From Desmodesmus armatus (lineage: Eukaryota > Chlorophyta > Chlorophyceae > Sphaeropleales > Scenedesmaceae): 64,000 nt of DNA. Below are positions 45,101-56,897 of the stretch, piece by piece. Numbering within the stretch: the stretch's first letter is position 1; every line of letters begins with the position of its first letter. The notes beneath the pieces are model-generated. The model did not search any database. It worked only from the letters and a program-made list of their open reading frames with translations, and was not told the DNA's origin. The position numbers and the translations under genes are program-made. Location of the stretch: positions 806,001 through 870,000 of the forward strand of contig VIIQ02000555.1 in NCBI GenBank assembly GCA_007449985.2, in the 5' to 3' direction.

Positions 45101-48100
45101 GCAGCAGCAGCAGCCGCAGCTGCGGCGTCAGCAGCAGCCATTGCACCAAACGCCGTCTGGTCTATTGGTGAATGGCCGTCGCTGTCCACCCCCAATGGGT
45201 TGAGCATGTAGGTGTACACCTGCACCACCTGCATAATTGACAGCATACAACAAGACCTGAGCACGTGACGGGCCTCCCTGTGGCTACATGGCAGGGACAC
45301 CCGCATTCAAGGCTCACCCCTGCTTGAGCGAGAATTGCAAAAAGCAAAGCGCATGCCGTGCTGAGGTGGCTAGCTGCCTCAGCCACTTGCAGCCCTGCCA
45401 ATATACAGTGCTGTACAGACCGCTGGCCTGCCCATATGGCCCCTGCCTGGTGCTGGTTGCAGCTGACTGCACTTACATTCGGGTGGCTGACGGTGCTGCT
45501 GAGCACGGCCTCCATGATGGCCATATGTGGTGGGCTGTTGGCCTGATTCTGCGCCATAAGCGCTGCAGGCGCCCCGTCCTCCTCACCAGAGAAGGGCCCA
45601 GTGGCTGGCAGCTGCATGATCTTGCAAGCAACCCGCTTGCCTTGCCAGGTACCTGCAGGACACACAAACACCCAACCGTTGGCATGCAGGACACGCAGCA
45701 CGGCAGCACCAGCTTGCGAGGCACAAAGCTCGACTGCATCTTGGCAATGCAAGCGGCATTGCTAACAGCACGGCCCTGCACCAGCGCCCGCTGGGGCGAT
45801 GACACCGCAGCTGTGGAGCTTTCAGAGTGGCTGTGCCATTGTACCAGCGGGCGCCTGTGCAGGGTTCGTGCTGTTAGCGCAGCCACTTGGTGTGACAACG
45901 CCATTGCGGCTTGCCCAATCCCACCTCCCCACATCCAGACAGGGAGGACAAGCCAAAGCATGCAGCAAAGTTGCTACCACAACATTACAGCCACAATGAA
46001 CAAAGCCACTTATTGGACTCACCTAGCCACACACACCCAAACGACCCTTGCCCAATCAGCTGGTGTATCTGCAGCCCCGTCGACTGCTGCTGCCCTGCTG
46101 CCCCGTTCCCTCCAGGCGCGCCCCTGCTGCCGCTACCCTGCCGCGTCGGCCGGCTGCTTCCGCCTGACTGCGTCCGCACACTGGTGTTGCAGCTGCCGCT
46201 GGATGCGCCCCCCTGCACCATCTGCATCCTCCTCTCCATCAGCTGCATGGTGGTGGTGCTGATGGCCGCTTTCCAGCGGTCGAGGCCTAGCGAGATGCTA
46301 TCAGAGGAGCTGCTGGGTGCTGCACATGAGCTGGGGACAGAGGGTATCGACGCCGCAACAGCGCTGCCGTTGGAGACTGCACCCATGCTGCCAGCCGCCA
46401 CGGCCGCCGGCACCGACCGCCTGCTACCTGAGCCGGCTTGCTCCAGCCCCGCGCATGGCAGCGGCGAGAGCAGGTCGCGCGTGGACACTGTGTCAACGGC
46501 GACCACGTCTGGACCCAGCAAGGCAGGATCCGTAAGGCCGCCAGGCTTTGGGCTGCTACAGTGTGATGCGCTGCCGTCATGCGGGTAAGACCTGCTGCTG
46601 TAGGCGTGCTGGCTGCCCTTGTCAGCTTGCAGGGAGGCATGCGGCAGCAGCATGTGCTGCGAGTGACGCCTGCGCTTTCGGTGCCACACCGCCAGCAGAC
46701 CGCCCAGCACCAGCAGCACAAACCCAACACTGCCCAAGACGATCCCAGCAACTGCGCCACCTGGCAAGCTAGCACTGGACTCCTCAACCAAGCTGCGCGC
46801 TGCTGCTTCGGGCCAGTAGTAGTCGGGCGGCAGCTCCCCGGTCGGCATCGCCCGCAGTTCGACATTCGTGCCAAGCAAGCCCGGCCCGTCTATGGACTGC
46901 GCAGTGACGATACCGTCTGCTGCAGTTGTGCTTTTGAAGGTGAGGTCGTCATCACCTGCAGGCACCAGCACAACACGCCATATTCTGTCAGAACACGAAC
47001 ACAGCGGGTGCACAAGACTTCCATGACGCACACTAGATGCACGGCAGGCCAACGGTTCAGCAACAGGACAGCTAGAAACAGGAAGCAGAACTGGCAAAAA
47101 ACATCAACACCCTCCACTGCTGCTGTGCACGCTACCACCTGAACTCAAGACGCAACTAAAAGGGCACACCACCTGGCAGGACTACAGGACCGCTGGCGAC
47201 ACAAAGTGGGAGCTGATGCATGACATGTAGCTTTGACTGCATCTACCCTGTGCTGCACCCACCCATGAGCTGCACCGCAAAGGAGCTTGAGGCTGCTGCT
47301 TTCTCAGACAGGAATGCAAACTCTGGCTCTGGCAGCAACATGGTGACATCCTGGACATACACCGCGTCCGTGCCCTGCTGGCTCCTGCAGGAGACAAGCA
47401 CACAGCAGCAGCATACAGTCGGCATCACAACCATTGCCAGCAGTCGTACACAAATGGAGGAGGACCTAACACGCATACACCCTACGCACATGCGCTAAGA
47501 CAGCACCACAGCTGATCAAAGCATCGCAAATGGCCACAGATGCAGCAACACAGCGACAAGGTGCAGCGGCAACAGCCAAACCAATGCAAAGCACAGTCCA
47601 CAGCCCCAATCACAGCAGACGACACGCGGCGAACACAACAATAAACCCCAGGCCTCCTCTCACCTTGTGACGGCCCACATGAGCAGCGTGAATACATCCG
47701 GCTGCAGCCTGCCAGGGCTGGAGGCTGCCTTGGCATTGGGCCCCTGGGGCAACTCAATCAAGGTGGTGTTGAAGATCGACAAGAAGCGGGCCTCTGCTGT
47801 CTCTGGCAACACCAGCGCACCCTGCACGTAGCCAAATGCCAGGCTGAAGGTGGAGTCTGAGTAAGCTGACCTGGCGGCTTCATTTGGCCTGCCATAAATC
47901 TGGCTGGGGTAGCGAATGGTGCGGTTCTGCCAGCAGTCCGGGTCACTCTCTGGCACAAGGTCGATGCTGTCGAGAAGCATCCACACGTGCAGGCGCGTCT
48001 CAACTGTTTTGTAGGCCATGGCCGACTGCAGCAAAACACCACGACAAGGTGACACAGTTGAATTGTACGTGAAAAGGTTAATTCAGAACCCGCATCAACT

Positions 48101-51075
48101 GTATCCATCCCCGGTACAGTCCTAGCGGGCAAGTAACACAGGATCTATGATGTGGCGGCCGACTGCCTGTGACACAGCATGCCGGCGCTGCATCACGATC
48201 AACCACAGCGTGCAGCACAGTGCTGACAGACGGCAAGCCCAAGTAGGTAGCAAGTCAGCAGGCAAGCAACGCAGTTACTCACAAGATTTCCTACCGCACC
48301 AAGTCATCACAACCCACCTGGAGACTGCTGCAGCCCTTGACTGACTGCACCAGGGGTCCTGCTTTGGTGGCTGCAGTGATTTGGGGGGCATTCTCAGGGA
48401 AAGGCAGCCTCTCCGCCACTGCTGGCTGCGTGGTGAACACTGAGTTGTACAGGTCCCACGCCCCACACGTCAGATTGTAGAGAGTCATCCCAACCCCGTA
48501 GGGACCAGGACCCATCTGCAGCAACAGGGGCACAGCTCTTCTTCAGCACAGGGACACCAGGCAACACAAACCTCGTTCTCACACACCACAACAAGCAGAG
48601 CAAAAACCTTGGTGCGTCAAACTGCCTTGAACGAGGTACACACTAGTGTGAGCAGCCGTGAGCTACTGCTGCGGCTGCTGACAGGGTGCAGGTGGCTGAG
48701 TAGCCATAGTGCCAGCTGCCCACACTCACCGCAATTATGACGCATCTCAGCTCTGTATGGTAAAACGCTGTTGCCTGCCGCATATTGGGCAGTGGGGAGT
48801 TGAACATGGAGTACCTGCACGCCACACATACAGCCCACACCATCAAAACGGTGGGGTCACAAGAAAAGCTGGCATGGCCCAGACCACTGCGTGTTGCTGG
48901 TGCGCTGCCCTGCAGCCCCAGCAGGGGCTGTGCAGGGGCTGGTACAGAAGCCAGGCTGGATCAGTCCTGCAGCACTGAAGGCAGCCTGAACAAAAACTCA
49001 AGCCAAACGCACATGTAGTTCAAGTAGTCCATCTCCTGCTGTGATGCCAGAACAACGGTGCTGTTGTGCAGATTCAAGCAGTTGCGCGACCTGCGGCAAG
49101 AGGCAGCAGTATATGGTACACTTAAGCTGATATGGGCTGTTATCCCTCAAAGAACAGCAGTCAAATCCCCCAAATGGCAAGTGCCCCACAAAGTGTCGCA
49201 TGTCACATTTACATGGCCACTACTGCAAAACACCACCTTACAGCATGGCACGGGCCTGCCCATGCACCACCACAGTCATGAGTGTCACACAGCCCCGGTG
49301 TGGTGCACATATGTGGCATCAGATGCAGGCTCAACTTTGGTAGAAGCACTGCTGCTGATACATTACTGCTTGCACCCGTACCTGTCGCAATACACCGCAA
49401 ACACATTTGCTGACACAGCGGATGACATGGGGCGTGACAGCAGGCTGCTCACGGCGTCACCAGGAGCAGCATTCTCAATAAAAAGTGACAAGAAGTAAAC
49501 TTTTGCGTACTTGCCTGCACAGCAACACACAGACACACAGGTTCAGCGGTGGACCATCTTGAGTCAAGCTGCTGTCATTAGGCTTGGAGACGACACAAGC
49601 TGCTTGTGCCCTGCTGCCTTGGCCAGCCAAGCTGCTGCACAGGTTATGACGCATGCCACTGCTCTGCACCCACATCAATCAAAGTGGCAACCTCGCAGCC
49701 AGCTGCAGGCCAACACGTGTAACCAGCTGCTAATGGTGATGCTGCTGTTGCAAGCCTGCCGACCTGCCACCCAGGACAGCAGCAAGGGTATGTGCACCCT
49801 CGGCACAGCACTCACTCGTGGCATTCAGCTGGTTGACGACCATGTACATGTTGATGCTGGTTGGCACAGAATACAACCCCACAAGCACCACAGGCCTGTG
49901 AATGGGTATGGCGCCTGCCTTCAGGCCGAAGCCCAGGCTGACGTTGGCTGTGATGAACACCAAGAGCGGCTGAGGCGTCGGCACGCCGCCGAACTCAGCC
50001 AGAGTAGTGATAAGCGTGGAATTGTCCACAGAATGGACGTTGCAGCCATCTTGCTTGGCTGCCAGTAAAGTGCCTGCGAAATCTGCGTAGCTGGATGCAT
50101 CCGCTGCCAGACAGCCACCTGAAATCAGTGTCACTGAGTGGACGCTGCTCTGCTTGCTTTCCCATGCTGCCACATGCACAAATGTCTTGCCATCCTGCAA
50201 CAGGGCAGCACCGCGACAAGAGCGCAAGCAACAGAACATAAGCGTTGAAGTCTGTTAGGGCCTGCGCCATCTGCTGCTGTGCGGTAGCATGGGTACATGC
50301 CCATGACCACTGCTGCTTGCTTCGCCCAAAGTCACACAGCAGCCCTGCATCATACAACTGACACAGATTCTGCAAACTGTAGGTCTCTACAAGACCACTT
50401 GAGTCTCATATGCTGAACATCGTCTGCACCAAGTAATTTCAAGCTGCCGAACATGCTCCTGCACAGCAGCCCAGCACTCACCGTGTAGTACTGCGCAACT
50501 GCACGCGGCAGTGTCTGCATCAGCGCTAGGTAATCCTGAAGGACAGCTGCATCCACAACCAGCCTGACATCTGAGATGTTGAGCCCAGTCCCAACTGTAT
50601 CAAACAGTCCAAGGGGCCAAAAGGGGGGCCCATTCTGACCATTTGCAGCTGTCAACTTGGACCCTGCTATGACCAGCCGCTGAAGGGTCAGATGCAGATC
50701 TCCTGCAGAGCAATCCACAATACAGCATGAGGCAGGCGAAGGGCAAGCAGTCCATCTACTGCAGTTCTATGTTGCTGTTGTGGTAGGAGCGTCCAGGTAC
50801 CGATGTAACACACCTGCTGCAGCATCCTTCCCACTGCTCACAAGCACCAGGGGTAGCTTTTGGGTTGCACTGGCCACCCTTATCGCCCCTGCAGATACTG
50901 GCCTGCTGCCTGCCCAGGAGCAGTTTCTGGTGATAGGGAGCTGCACTGCCCCTGCCACTTCTGGGCAGATGGGAAGCTGGACGCCCTCAACGCCCTGGAC
51001 AACCACCAGTACTACCAATAGCACATTCAAGGACAAACGAAGCAAACCGAGGCCTGTTCCACCGGCGCCACGCAT
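42135..51075 (-). CDS. Transmembrane receptor-like TKL protein kinase
   Basis: Exons on the - strand: 51075-50814, 50702-50482, 50194-49816, 49514-49382, 49090-49013, 48814-48730, 48515-48318, 48025-47664, 47384-47263, 46955-46023, 45652-45477, 45228-44986, 44708-44582, 44384-44290, 43968-43891, 43628-43626 (predicted microexon), 43367-43250, 42893-42758, 42411-42135; 4026 nt, 1341 aa. Exon 1 encodes a signal peptide (NVLLVVLVVVQGVEG). About 650 extracellular residues with many NxS/T sites follow; I recognise no domain there. A membrane helix is at about 680-704, then KRRRH. The kinase has GQGSFGCVW (915-923), Lys935 (VACKIM), HGDLKAANVML (1110-1120), DFG (1145-1147) and MAPE (1170-1173). The catalytic Arg is replaced by Gly (HGD), frequent in algal TKL kinases. 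An Ala-rich insert follows the hinge region, and a Gln-rich tail ends the protein. The ligand is unknown. Confidence 0.87.
42556..42700. repeat. Three diverged copies of a ~32-bp repeat in the last kinase intron
   Basis: A block like tagctgcctgcatgttgc followed by gtcacggccac occurs at about 42556, 42628 and 42669, in the intron 42412-42757. Confidence 0.65.
45761..45878. repeat. Imperfect ~34-bp inverted repeat (hairpin) in kinase intron 10
   Basis: The left arm, gctaacagcacggccctgca onward to gcgcccgctgg (45761-45794), pairs with 45844-45878 apart from a few mismatches or bulges. The spacer is about 50 nt. It lies in the intron 45653-46022. Confidence 0.75.
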
Positions 51076-51981
51076 CAGAAGTTCAGCTCGGCATCAAGAC
51101 CAAGACGTTCTCAACACGAATAACTGCAGCCGCCCTTGAACTGATCCAAATCTGTCTTGATGGAGTGCACACCGCTCAGTATCGTAAGTTACGATTCGTA
51201 ACATAGGAGGGCAACCATGAGTTGAGAACCAAGGGGTCGATACAATGATCAATATGTTTCTTTGAACGAGGGCAAGCGCGCTGGTTCCCCTCCTGCATGT
51301 TGTGCCGTGGAAGGGGCTGGAGTACTAGTGGGGATCGACACCTGCTGCTTGGGACATGGATTGACAGGTGAAGGACGGTATATCGCCTGCTGGAGCCTTC
51401 TCTGCTTAGCATTCTTGGCAGCAGGGAGTCTTCTTGCTGTGAGAGCACAGCTGTCCCCGCTCCAAGGTTTGTGAGACAGTGCCCGGAACCGGGGAGGTAG
51501 CAAGATTTCCTGTGGAGACACTGGGAACACACAAAGATGGGAACACAGAACACAATGTGACTAGCACTGGGTCCCCCACCGCCACCCCAGGCAACGAAAG
51601 CCTAACAAGGCAACCTCACAGTACAATAGAAGGCGTCCAGACCAACGCTGTGAGTCCAGCAGCCCCATCAAGCCTAGTAGGATTACCTGCAAGCAGCACC
51701 ACCACCACCGCGCAGCGAGCGTCAGGAACAGCCCACCAGGATGCCAGGCAGGAGCATGTAGGCACAAGGGGGGAGGGTGGGGGTCCTCCCCCACCCCCAG
51801 CGTAGGCTGGCAGCACCAAGTAGGCCGTCACCGTGGGACCTGAACAGGCACAGCAGACAGAAATAACACAGGACAGGCGGGGCACACAAAAAAAACACAG
51901 ACAGCCGGGCGGCAACGAGCACAAGGCACAAGAAAAACCACCCTGCCACCCAAAAACTTAACGCAGCACGGTGTGAAGTTA

Positions 51982-52024
51982 ACCACCGACGGGGCAAGAA
52001 GCCCCGCCGTTGCTAAACGGTGGT
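51982..52024. repeat. Nested hairpin
   Basis: The outer arms accaccg (51982-51988) and cggtggt (52018-52024) enclose an inner stem ggggc-aagaa-gcccc (51991-52005). Confidence 0.65.
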
Positions 52025-52489
52025 ACTGACACTGCTACAGGAACGCACCGGGCGCAGCCCGAAGAGAGACAGGTTGAAGAGATATGCCTATGTTTATGAG
52101 TGACAGCAGAGGTTTCATGTAAGGGAGTGGGCACAAGGGGAAGAGAGGGTAGGAAGAAGGTTTGTGTCTTGGACAAAAAGATTCACATCGGAGCACCATC
52201 ATGTGCGTGTGTGCTTGTGTGTGATGTGTGTGCGTTGTTGCAGCGGCATCCTTCATGTGCTGAAGCCCCTATATCCTTTTCAGAGCGGCATGGCAGTCGC
52301 AGCTGTGTTACATCAAACCAAATCACCAACTTCCACCTGCCACAACCATCAATCAGGCCCCTTCGCAATCTCGAGATTTGCCTGGCATGTCAACAGCAGG
52401 GTGAGAAGGTGTGGAATGTACATATGCGGATGAAGCCAGTGACACTCGCAGCAGCCAGGTTGCACAAGCAGCAGGTTGGGCAGAGCTGG

Positions 52490-52575
52490 TTTTGTGATTC
52501 CTCCTCCACGGTCACAGAGCACATTTGGCCACTTTTGTGATTCCTCCTCCACGGTCACAGAGCACATCTGGCCAC
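52490..52575. repeat. 43-bp direct tandem duplication
   Basis: The copies 52490-52532 and 52533-52575 start with ttttgtgattcctcctccac and differ by one base (acatttggcc versus acatctggcc). Confidence 0.9.
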
Positions 52576-53489
52576 TTTTAAGACAGCGTGGGTCGTTACA
52601 CAATGATGAGCAGCAAGAGATCTGCAGAGAATAAGCAGCACCAAAAAAGCTGCTGCATCTACCCTGCTCTTCACTGTCACCTTCTCCGCCCCACCACAGC
52701 ACCAAGACTGCCAGGCAGCTACACCAGCAGCAGCTGTGCACAGGGAAACAACTCCAACGAGCCCAGCGTCCTGACAGGAGATGGTCGCGAACTATCTACT
52801 GTGCCACAACAATACATGTCATTGCTGTTGGCTGGTTACTATTCATGCGCACAGGCGCATGCATACCATGCATCCAGCATGTGGATGATGCATAATATAG
52901 CATGCTTCGCCTGCACTGTATGTGCATGAAGCATGTAAACACTCTCCACACAGTCGTTCGTTGGTTGTGTATGCCATTGCAGCATGTTGACCAGAACAAG
53001 GCACAGGCCCCTGAGTATGCAGGTGCAGCAATGCCTGAATACTGTCAAAACAATCTGTGGCCCGTTGGCCTGGCAACCCAGCACATGCAAGCCCCCCAAC
53101 CCGCCCCAACCCCCACATCAGCAAGTCCTCAACTGCGGACCCGCCCCGTCCTTGCCTACTCGCCCGGGCTGTCACTGGAGTGTTGCACCAGGTTGGGCTG
53201 TCTGAACCAACCAATTCTGCATGCCTGTCTGCCTGCCTCACCCACACGCATACAACCATACACACTGATACAGCATACAACATGGCACACTCACACCCAG
53301 GTGGCACATGCAGGCTCGACGAGGCTGTTTCGGCCTACCATCACAAGCAGCTGACAGTGTAGCTACTCACACAAGCCCCTTGCCACACTCCACACATCAC
53401 CCGATGGGCTGCACACGGGGCAAAACCAACAGGCCTTGCGTGTATTGCGCCCGGGCAGTAAAGAATGAAAGCTGCAGGCCAGGGCCTGT

Positions 53490-56400
53490 TTACAAGATGA
53501 TGCTGGCGGTCTGCACGCTCTCCTTGATTTCCTTGTGGGGCAGCACGGTGGCACCGTTGAGGTAGAGCTCATTCTTGACACCCACATCCTCACCCAGCAC
53601 ACACTGGTTCTCCAGCCTGCACCAGCTGCCGATCTTGCTGTCCCAGCCGATGATGCTCTTGTCAATCTGCAACAGCAGCCAAGCAGCAGGGTCAGAAGAG
53701 TCGCAGCGCTGTCAAGTCCGTGCACAACCAGCAGCATTACTTGGGGGTAGCCCTACATGCAAATTGTCTTGACAAGTAGCATTCATGGGGAGAGTGTGAC
53801 ACACGCGTGTTGGACAGTGCTTGCTGCTGCCTTGTGAGCACCTGGCTGCAGGTAAAGCAGCAGGCATATACTCTCCAAACCCAATACCTCAAATACTCCG
53901 CCCATGTGCAGCAACTGGCTCAAAAACCGAAACTGCCTCATGTTGAAACTAATTAGTATCAATCAGTATCATTAGTCGCGACTGGCACCAGCCCACCGTT
54001 CTGCAAGCTCAGTGGGGACATCTAGCATTACATCTGCCCTGCCCCCAGCCTACCTTGGTGTGGTGGCCAACAGTGACGCCGCGCATGATGACGCAGTTGC
54101 TCAGGCGCACGCCGTCACCAATGACGCAGCCCTCGCCGATGCTGACATCAGGGCCCAGCTTGCAATCCACACCGATCTTGGCTGTGGCGGCCACCAGCAC
54201 ACTGCCCACAACACCTGGCTGCTGGTACAGCTCCTGGGGCTGCTTGATGTTGAGGGAGTCCAGGTGGAGGGTCAGGCCTGAGTAAGGGTGACATTGGGGT
54301 TTGGGTCGGGATGCAGCACAGCAGGACGGGGAGCAGGAGGGCAGAGGTGAGAAACGGTGCAACACAGCAAGACAGCCTTGAGCTTCATCCATTGGATCTC
54401 AAGCTGGACATGGTGCACAGCTCATCCTGTCACAGCAGTGTTTGACTAATCGGCATGACCACTGCACATAATCCTGTGCACTGCAATGCTGCGCAGCGGC
54501 AGGCAGGCAGGGCGCAGCATGCAGCAGCCACCCAGTGTGGGCAGTGCAGCTCTCCCAGCTGATCCCCCATCTTCCCATCCTGTAAGTATGCATCACACAG
54601 CAGCCTGAGCTTGCCAGCTGGCCTACAGTTCCCCCCTCCCTCCCTCCCCCCTCCCTCTTTGCTGCTCACCCTTGAGGTAGTCCTTGGGCTGGCCCACGTC
54701 CATCCAGTAGCCGCTGAGGGTGTACGCAAACAGGGCGCCGTCAGCTGCTACATGGGGGAACACCTCCTTCTCAATGCTGGTGGGGCGCAGGGGGATGCGC
54801 TCAAGGATCTTGGGGCTCACACAGTAGATGCCTGCGTTAATCTTGTCACCAACAAACTCCTGCAGGAAATACAATACAGACGGCATGTTCGTCAATGCCT
54901 GCTGGTGGTTGCTGTCAACAGGAAGTTGAAGCACTGACAGTTGTGTTCAAGCCGTGAGTAACATCAGCGCATCAGATCCTACTTCGGTCGTACTTGTTGC
55001 AGTAACTTTGCGGCACAGAGCGCTAGCCACGAAACTGTGGCAGCTCCCTGGTACTGCCCAGACTACGTACTTACAATACACCTCCAGCTGATTCTGCATC
55101 CATACCCACAAGTTCACTTCGGAAACTAGGTGACAATACACCTCCAGCTGATTCTGCATCCATACCCACAAGTTCACTTCGGAAACTAGGTGACAATGAC
55201 GTGTGGCTGCCGCCCCTTCCAACTTGAAATCCTCATAAATCCTCACCTTGGGCTTCTCCACAAACTGCTGCACGCGGCCATACTCGTCCAGGATGATGAC
55301 ACCATACTTGGATGGGTCGTCCACCTTGGTGACAAGGATGGTGGCCTCAGCGTCCCTGGCCCTGTGGAACTCCAGCATCTCCTTCAGGGGGTAGTCGCAC
55401 ACAACATCGCTGCAGGGGACCAGCAGCAGCAGGGACAGGGAGCAGAGCCAAAGGGCGTGTCAGGGACGCAATCTGCAAAGATGCTGTGCAAATGCCGACC
55501 ACATGAAGGCCAGGGGGCACCAAGAGAGATAGGCATAATGCACATGCACGCACAGCAGGGAGGAAGGGAGAGGGGGGTGAGGGGGCAGGGAGGGGGGCAG
55601 GGAGGGGCGCTGGAGAGGGAGGGAGGGCACACAAGCACCAGGAAAGCGCACAGCTAGGCACACTCGTTCGCGTGTGGTGCACACACATAGTTTGACCATC
55701 CTTGTAGGACTATGTAAGTGTCCCTCCTGAATTGCTTGCATGCGCCTTGCATGTTCATAGCACGCTAGCTACACATGCAACCTCTATGCTTAACACACTG
55801 CCCGCGAAACCCTATGCTCCCCTGTCGTACAACCAGCGCACTCAGCATACCTGTTGAGCACGAAGAATGGCTGTCCACTGCCATCATCCAGCAGCTCCTT
55901 GGCCAGGGCCAGAGGGCCAGCAGTGCCCATGGGCTCCTTCTCCTGGCTGCACACAATCTTGACACCCAGCTTGGGCTCCCACTCTACAGTTCCCAATGCA
56001 AGGAAAGCAGCAGCCTCTGTAAGCATCTACTGGTGGGCTGGGTGGTTCACCCTGGCGCTTGATGCTTGCTGTATAAACGGTGATGTCAGCCGTCCCATCA
56101 GCATTCAGTGCGCTGTGTACATTGAGGTGCCTCCTACCCAGCTGTCCATCTAGCCTGACTGCACAAGATACCCACCTGCGATGAAGCCCATCATCACCTG
56201 CAGAGCACACAGCAGCAGACATGCGATGCAATTGGTATATGCCTGCAGATGACTTGATGCACATGTGATATTCAATACTTACGAAATCAAGTAGTTCAAC
56301 CGTTCACCACAGCCCGGTGGGAGCGGAAGGCTGAATGATGCATGCTTTCCACAGTCAACCGATGCCGACTGCAACGCACCTCGGGGCGATAGTTGATCGC

Positions 56401-56897
56401 CAGAATGACCTCAGTGACACCTGCAGCCTTCAGAGCCTGCATAAACAAGAGAGGAGCGCGTCAGCGACGCCTCTGGCGGGTGACCCATGGTCTGGGGTGA
56501 CCCTGGGGTGAGGCATCCAGCGCTACTGCTGTGGTCGCACCTCGATCTGGTGCACACTGCATAGAACAGCACAGCAACACCACGGGCAATAACAGCATTG
56601 TCAGACGAATGTTGTGGTGATGAACGGCACCCGAACGGCTGATGTGAGGACAGAACGGCAGCAGCATAAATGCATCACGTCTGTTGCACACGAGACGATC
56701 GCTGCTCAGCGCTGCCCTGACCCGTTGGATTCTATAAACGTGCATTGAATTGCAATAAGCACATCCCCTCACATCATAGGCTTGTTGCAGAACTCCACCA
56801 GTGGCTTGGGGCATGTCAGCGTGAGGGGCCTGAGCCTGGTGCCGAAGCCACCGACCAGGATAATAGCCTTAAGGTGTGCTGATGTAGCGTTCGTCAT
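53490..56897 (-). CDS. GMPP: Mannose-1-phosphate guanylyltransferase (GDP-mannose pyrophosphorylase)
   Basis: Nine exons on the - strand: 56897-56773, 56556-56541 (16 nt), 56436-56380, 56197-56176 (22 nt), 55983-55851, 55409-55247, 54859-54670, 54277-54054, 53666-53490; 1107 nt, 368 aa, matching the family's ~361 aa. The nucleotidyltransferase signature [17 protein letters not shown] is at residues 16-32. [72 protein letters not shown] and the C-terminal left-handed beta-helix repeats ([22 protein letters not shown]) follow in order. The enzyme makes GDP-mannose from mannose-1-phosphate and GTP. GDP-mannose feeds protein glycosylation, cell-wall mannans and ascorbate synthesis. The two tiny exons are required to keep the conserved MIVHQIEALKAAG and EVMMGFIAEWEP blocks whole. 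The cytosolic location is inferred from the family. Confidence 0.95.
55074..55193. repeat. 60-bp perfect tandem duplication in pyrophosphorylase intron 6
   Basis: 55074-55133 and 55134-55193 are identical; the unit begins caatacacctccagctgatt. It lies within the intron 54860-55246. Confidence 0.93.

Larger units (their letters stand above)
51076..53489. other. Intergenic region between kinase promoter and pyrophosphorylase 3' end
   Basis: The 2.4 kb contain the kinase promoter (next to 51075), a nested hairpin at 51982-52024 and a 43-bp tandem duplication at 52490-52575. A + strand frame at 51479-51805 (Thr/Ser/Gly/Pro-rich) and antisense frames over it look compositional. I assign no gene. 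Confidence 0.5.

Noticed and set aside
45288..46588. + strand frames of 324 and 225 codons
   Set aside because: They are antisense to kinase exons 10-11 and to the intronic hairpin. No domain is present and the composition follows the other strand.
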